Assembly (NCBI GenBank): GCA_036747295.1
Contig: DAIOCN010000023.1
Coordinates: 1-42,920, forward strand
Source: UBA4736 sp002404015
GTDB taxonomy: Bacteria > Chloroflexota > Dormibacteria > Dormibacterales > Dormibacteraceae
Length of the DNA: 42,920 nucleotides
Reading direction: 5' to 3'
The notes under the pieces were generated by a model. The model saw nothing but the letters and a program-made list of their open reading frames with translations. It was not told where the DNA came from and did no database searches. Positions 39,484-42,920 of the stretch are shown piece after piece (position 1 is the stretch's first letter; every line of letters begins with the position of its first letter). A program made the translations under genes and the position numbers.

Positions 39484-39804
39484 CTGATCTACCTGGCCGC
39501 GGCCGCCGCCGTGCTGGTCCTCTGCTTCGCGGTGCACTACGCGTTCTGGCTGCGGGTGCTCAACCGGTCCCTCGTCTCTCCCGACCTGGATGAGCGCCGC
39601 GCCGGCCTGAAGCGCTGGGTGGCGTTCGCGGTGGCCTGGCAGGCCGTGGTCCTGCTGGCGATCGTGGCCTACCTCTTCCCCGTCTCGCGGAGCCACCCCC
39701 CGGGCGGCCTCTGGATCGCCCCCGTGCTGGCGGCCGTCGTGGGCACCGCGGTCCCCCTCCAGGTCGCCATGTTCCGCCTGATGCGAGCCCTCCGTCAGCT
39801 GTAG
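39484..39804 (+). CDS. Small three-helix membrane protein
   Basis: About 106 residues with three hydrophobic segments (I-Y-L-A-A-A-A-A-V-L-V-L-C-F-A-V; V-A-F-A-V-A-W-Q-A-V-V-L-L-A-I-V; I-A-P-V-L-A-A-V-V-G). No family recognised. The first canonical start, GTG 39511, falls in the middle of the first helix. CTG 39484, 7 nt after the rpmB stop, would include the whole helix and is given here as the likelier start. Probably co-transcribed with rpmB. Confidence 0.55.
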   Translation: MIYLAAAAAVLVLCFAVHYAFWLRVLNRSLVSPDLDERRAGLKRWVAFAVAWQAVVLLAIVAYLFPVSRSHPPGGLWIAPVLAAVVGTAVPLQVAMFRLMRALRQL

Positions 39805-39816
39805 CGCCGCAACCTC

Positions 39817-40935
39817 TCAGCCGGCGAGCTTCAAAGGCAGCCCCAGCTCCTGGCCCAATGCGCGTACGTCGCTGTCGAGGAACGCCCAGACCCGCTCCTG
39901 CGCGGCAGCCTCGGGCAAAAAGGGCTCGGGGTCGATCAGGTCCTTAGCCAGCTCGGGGCGCTCGACCATCTCGGCGAAGAGCAGCGTCCAGGCCCGCGGC
40001 ACGACCTCGCGGATGGCGTAGCCGCCTCCGCCCGTCGCCACCCAGCGCCCTTCGCACAGCTCGTGGGCGAGCTCGTGGAAGCGGGCCCCGATGCGAGGCC
40101 AGATGGCGGTCGAGCACTGCAGGTGGGCCAGGGGATCCAGGAAGTGGGTGTCGCAGCCGTCCTGGGTGACCAGAACGGTCGGCCGAAACTCGCGCAGCAA
40201 CGGCGGCACCACCGCCTCGAACCCCGCCAGCCAGGGCTCGTCCCAGGTGTAGGGCTGCAGCGGCAGGTTGGCCTTGCGGCCGCGCCCCTCGCCGACCCCG
40301 GCCTCGTTGGGGAAGCCAGTGCCCGGGAACAGGTAGCGGCCGCTCTCGTGGAGGCTGATCGTGAGCACGTCCGGGTCCGCGTAGAACAGGGCCTGCGTGC
40401 CATCGCCATGGTGGACGTCGACGTCCACCATGGCCACCCGGTGGCCCTGCTCCTTGAGCCAGGCGCAGGCCACCGCGACGTCGTTGTAGACGCAGAAGCC
40501 TGAGGCCTTCGAACGCTGGGCGTGGTGGAGGCCACCCGCCGGGTTGAACGCATGGAGGCTGGCGCCGCTGTGCACCGCCTCGGCCGCTACCAGGCTGCCG
40601 CCGACCACGGTCGCGCAGGCGTCGTGCATACCGTCGGCGACCGGGTCATCGGAGGTCCCGAAGCCCGCCGCCCAGATGTCTTCGTCCGAAACCTGCCTAC
40701 GCTCTTTCGGGTCGCTCAGCCGGCGGACCAGTTCGACGTAGGCGGGGGAGTGCACCAGCGCGATCTCAGACGAAGTGGCCTGTCGCGGCGGCACCAGCTC
40801 GGCGAACTCGACCAGGCCGAGGTCGCGCATCAGCTCGACCGCGAGCTTCACCCGGAGCGGTTGGAGGGGATGGTCCTCCGAGAGCCGGTAGGCCATGAAC
40901 GCCTCGCCCCAAACCAGTCGCACGGCGCCCGACAT
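39817..40935 (-). CDS. AcuC-like histone-deacetylase-family protein
   Basis: A 372-residue zinc deacetylase of the class I HDAC/AcuC group. It has H-P-L-Q-P-L-R near the start and G-G-L-H-H-A (catalytic His pair). V-D-V-D-V-H-H-G-D-G-T-Q (zinc Asp and His) and T-Q-D-G-C-D-T-H (third zinc ligand region) follow, and G-G-G-G-Y is near the end. AcuC removes acetyl groups from acetyl-CoA synthetase in some bacteria. ATG 40935 is preferred over 40941 because TAGAGT lies 8 nt upstream (leaderless). Divergent from hutI. Confidence 0.9.
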   Translation of the reverse strand: MSGAVRLVWGEAFMAYRLSEDHPLQPLRVKLAVELMRDLGLVEFAELVPPRQATSSEIALVHSPAYVELVRRLSDPKERRQVSDEDIWAAGFGTSDDPVADGMHDACATVVGGSLVAAEAVHSGASLHAFNPAGGLHHAQRSKASGFCVYNDVAVACAWLKEQGHRVAMVDVDVHHGDGTQALFYADPDVLTISLHESGRYLFPGTGFPNEAGVGEGRGRKANLPLQPYTWDEPWLAGFEAVVPPLLREFRPTVLVTQDGCDTHFLDPLAHLQCSTAIWPRIGARFHELAHELCEGRWVATGGGGYAIREVVPRAWTLLFAEMVERPELAKDLIDPEPFLPEAAAQERVWAFLDSDVRALGQELGLPLKLAG

Positions 40936-40942
40936 CGGCAAT

Positions 40943-40949
40943 TACTCTA
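40943..40949. promoter_or_regulatory. Symmetric bidirectional -10 element, acuC-like / hutI
   Basis: TACTCTA reads TACTCT on plus (10 nt before hutI GTG) and TAGAGT on minus (8 nt before the AcuC-like ATG). Only 23 bp separate the two start codons, so both messages should be leaderless and may compete for one polymerase site. Confidence 0.65.
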
Positions 40950-40958
40950 TCCGTCAAC

Positions 40959-42170
40959 GTGATCGAGGCCGACCTGGTCGTCCACGACATCGGTCAGCTG
41001 GTGACTTGCGAGCCCAGCCAGGGGGAGGGAACGCTCGGCATCCTGGAGAACGCCGCCGTGGCCGCGCGGGGTGGCCACGTGGTGTGGGTGGGGCCCAGCG
41101 GACGCTGGCAGTGGCGCCTCGAGATGAGCCCGGACGCGCGCCTGGTCGACGCGCACGGCGGCTGCGTGCTGCCGGGGTTCGTGGACGCCCACACCCACCT
41201 GCTCTGGAGCGGCTCACGAGCCGACGAGCACGCCGCCCGGATGCGGGGCCAGCCCTACTGGGGGGGCGGGATCATGCGCACCGTCCGCCTCACCCGGGCC
41301 ACGGGCGAAGACGAGCTGATCGAGGTCGGGCGAAAGCGGCTCCGCTCCTTTCTCCGTCACGGCGTGACAGCACTGGAGGCCAAGTCCGGCTTCGGGCTGT
41401 CGGCGCCCTGCGAGGAGATGCTGCTAAGGAGCGCGGGCCGGCTGGCGGAAGAGACCCCGCAAAAGCTGGTCCCCACCTTCTACGGCGCCCACGTCGCGCC
41501 CGACGGCACCGATCCCGAGGAGTATCTGGCCGAGGTGCGGGAGGACATGCTGCCCCGCTTCCGCTCGCTGGCCCAGTTCTGCGACGCCTGGTGCGACCCC
41601 GGGGCCTTCAGCGCCACTCAGTGCCGCTCGGTGCTGCAGAAGGCGATGGACCTGGGCTACCAGCTCAAGGTGCACGCGTCCCAGCTGGCCCCCGGCGAAG
41701 GTCCAAAGCTGGCGGTGGACCTGGGGGCCACCTCCGTGGACCACCTCAACTACCTTCGCGACGGTGACGCCCGCCTGCTGGCCGAGTCGGCGGTGGTCTG
41801 CGTCGTCTGCCCGGGGACGACCGTGAACTTGAACCTGGAGGGCGAGGGCTCGGCCCGGGCGCTCGCAGCCGCCGGCTGCCAGATGGCGATCGCGACCGAC
41901 TTCAACCCCGGCACCTCCTGCTCCGAGAACATGTGCCTGATGATCGGCCTGGCCTGCCTCGAGCTCGGCCTGTCGCCTGAGGATGCCCTCCGCGGCGCCA
42001 CACTGGGTGGCGCGCGGGCGCTTCGGCTCCAGAGGCAGTGCGGCTCGGTCCGGCTCGGCAAGCGCTGCGACCTGCTGCTGCTGGACGCCGAGACCTATCT
42101 GGAGATCCCCTACCGGCTGGGCGTCAACCTGGTCGAGCGAGTGATCTGTCAGGGGGTGCTGGCAGACTGA
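40959..42170 (+). CDS. hutI: Imidazolonepropionase
   Basis: A 403-residue amidohydrolase that opens imidazolone propionate to N-formimino-glutamate, the third step of histidine breakdown. Key segments are V-D-A-H-T-H-L-L-W-S-G-S-R (metal His pair), A-L-E-A-K-S-G-F-G-L, H-A-S-Q-L-A-P-G-E-G, D-H-L-N-Y-L and A-T-D-F-N-P-G-T-S (metal Asp). GTG 40959 fits the leaderless arrangement. It overlaps the ftcD start by four bases (CTGA). Confidence 0.94.
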   Translation: MIEADLVVHDIGQLVTCEPSQGEGTLGILENAAVAARGGHVVWVGPSGRWQWRLEMSPDARLVDAHGGCVLPGFVDAHTHLLWSGSRADEHAARMRGQPYWGGGIMRTVRLTRATGEDELIEVGRKRLRSFLRHGVTALEAKSGFGLSAPCEEMLLRSAGRLAEETPQKLVPTFYGAHVAPDGTDPEEYLAEVREDMLPRFRSLAQFCDAWCDPGAFSATQCRSVLQKAMDLGYQLKVHASQLAPGEGPKLAVDLGATSVDHLNYLRDGDARLLAESAVVCVVCPGTTVNLNLEGEGSARALAAAGCQMAIATDFNPGTSCSENMCLMIGLACLELGLSPEDALRGATLGGARALRLQRQCGSVRLGKRCDLLLLDAETYLEIPYRLGVNLVERVICQGVLAD

Positions 42171-42920
42171 TCGCGGCCCTCTTCGAGAGCGTCCCCAACT
42201 TCTCGTTGGGACCCGGCGACCCAACCGCCGCCGCGCTTGCCGCGGCGGTGGAGGAGAGCGGCGGGTACGTGCTGGACCTGGACGCCCATTCCGGCCACAA
42301 CCGGACAGTTCTGGCGCTGACCGCCGGCTCCCTGCTCGGCCCGCTGCTGAGGGCGATCTCGACGGCCGTGGAAAGACTCGACCTGCGCACTCACGCGGGC
42401 GTCCATCCCCGGGTCGGGGTGGCGGACGTGGTGCCGGTCGTGCCGCTCGGCTCGGCAACCTTGAAGGAGGCGGCGGTCCTGGCGCACGCGCTGGGGGCCG
42501 AGGTTTGGGAGAGGCTGCGTGTGCCGGTCTACTTCTACGGCGCGGCCGCGCGGGGGCCGCAGCCGGTGCGGCTGGCCGACATCAGGGCGGGCCGGGTGCC
42601 TGCGCCAGACCTGGGCGGAAGCCCGCATCCCAGCGCCGGCGCCTGCTGCATCGGGGCCCGGCCGCCGCTCGTGGCCTGCAACGTTCTGCTGCCCGGGCAA
42701 TCCCTGGTCGAGGGCCAGGCGCTGGCTCGCGCGATCCGCGAATCCGCCGGCGGCATGCCAGGCGTTCAGGCGCTGGCGTTCGCCCTGCCGGACGGCTCGA
42801 CCCAGCTCTCGATGAACCTGACCCGCCTGGAGGTGTCGCCGCTGCCCGCCGTGTTGGCCCGCGTCAAGGAGCTGGCGGGCGAGGTGCGCGCCGAGGAGCT
42901 GGTCGGGCTCTGCCCGGCCG
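42167..42920 (+). CDS. ftcD: Glutamate formimidoyltransferase, 5' part (cut by window end)
   Basis: The frame runs open to the last base, about 251 codons. It reads S-V-P-N-F-S-L-G early, A-H-S-G-H-N-R-T-V, H-A-G-V-H-P-R-V-G-V-A-D-V-V-P, V-Y-F-Y-G-A-A-A and L-S-M-N-L-T. This is the N-terminal formiminotransferase fold, which moves the formimino group of formiminoglutamate to tetrahydrofolate, directly after the HutI step. No ATG, GTG or TTG is available near the conserved start. CTG 42167, overlapping the hutI TGA as CTGA and 6 codons before S-V-P-N-F-S, is the likely start. Confidence 0.88.
   Translation, partial: MIAALFESVPNFSLGPGDPTAAALAAAVEESGGYVLDLDAHSGHNRTVLALTAGSLLGPLLRAISTAVERLDLRTHAGVHPRVGVADVVPVVPLGSATLKEAAVLAHALGAEVWERLRVPVYFYGAAARGPQPVRLADIRAGRVPAPDLGGSPHPSAGACCIGARPPLVACNVLLPGQSLVEGQALARAIRESAGGMPGVQALAFALPDGSTQLSMNLTRLEVSPLPAVLARVKELAGEVRAEELVGLCPA

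Overview
High-GC (about 70% by eye) bacterial chromosomal window with dense, mostly collinear gene blocks. The gene content points to a Terrabacteria lineage in the Chloroflexota / Dormibacterota (former AD3) / Actinomycetota neighbourhood: an rsmD-coaD-DivIVA-like block beside rpmF, a fabD-acpP-rnc-smc block, zinc-type L32 and L28, an Asp23-like/fakA/degV block, two putative F420-linked enzymes, DUF1003 and COG4280-type membrane proteins, and many promoters placed so that the mRNA would be leaderless. The phylum is an inference; no rRNA is present to settle it.

Layout. 1-1178: end of a secreted beta-repeat surface protein with a one-base frameshift, then a decayed fragment of another surface-repeat protein. 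1179-5275 (minus): a three-gene unit with a small unknown protein, a secreted Agd3/CE18-like polysaccharide deacetylase and a membrane-anchored GH114 glycosidase. This is the hydrolase/deacetylase pair that also occurs in PelA and in the fungal galactosaminogalactan cluster, and it is the most attractive accessory system here. 5276-7074: gene-poor, one small CxxC protein. 7075-12571 (minus): fabD-acpP-rnc-smc. 12737: rpmF, alone on plus. 12941-13438, 13435-13920 and 13917-14468 (minus): DivIVA-like, coaD and rsmD, preceded by an unknown conserved protein, an amidase and selD. selD has an in-frame TGA (selenocysteine) followed by a SECIS-like hairpin. 17914-19377: PAS histidine kinase. 19346-24021 (minus): two tandem M20 peptidases and recG. 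24042-27002 (plus): prolyl oligopeptidase and an M23 peptidase. 27534-32305: GNAT, an Xre-RES toxin-antitoxin pair, a second M23 peptidase, a DUF1003/COG4280/small membrane protein operon, and a junction between two N-terminally truncated genes (MMPL and DUF2236). 32295-36361: OsmC, a methyltransferase, an LLM oxidoreductase, an F420-reductase-like protein and an EamA transporter. 36363-39804: degV, fakA and Asp23-like (minus), then rpmB and a small membrane protein (plus). 39817-42920: AcuC-like deacetylase divergent from a histidine-utilisation pair, hutI and ftcD (cut by the window end).

Three patterns run across the window. First, about ten genes have a TANNNT hexamer 6-10 nt before the start codon and no Shine-Dalgarno, as expected for leaderless mRNAs; two divergent pairs share overlapping -10 boxes. 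Second, several downstream genes in tightly coupled pairs have no usable ATG/GTG/TTG; conserved N-termini point to CTG or ATA starts overlapping the upstream stop codon (CTGA, ATAA, ATAG). These genes would be cut short or mis-started by routine gene callers. Third, two copies of a roughly 100-140 bp hairpin-containing repeat lie in two separate divergent intergenic regions.
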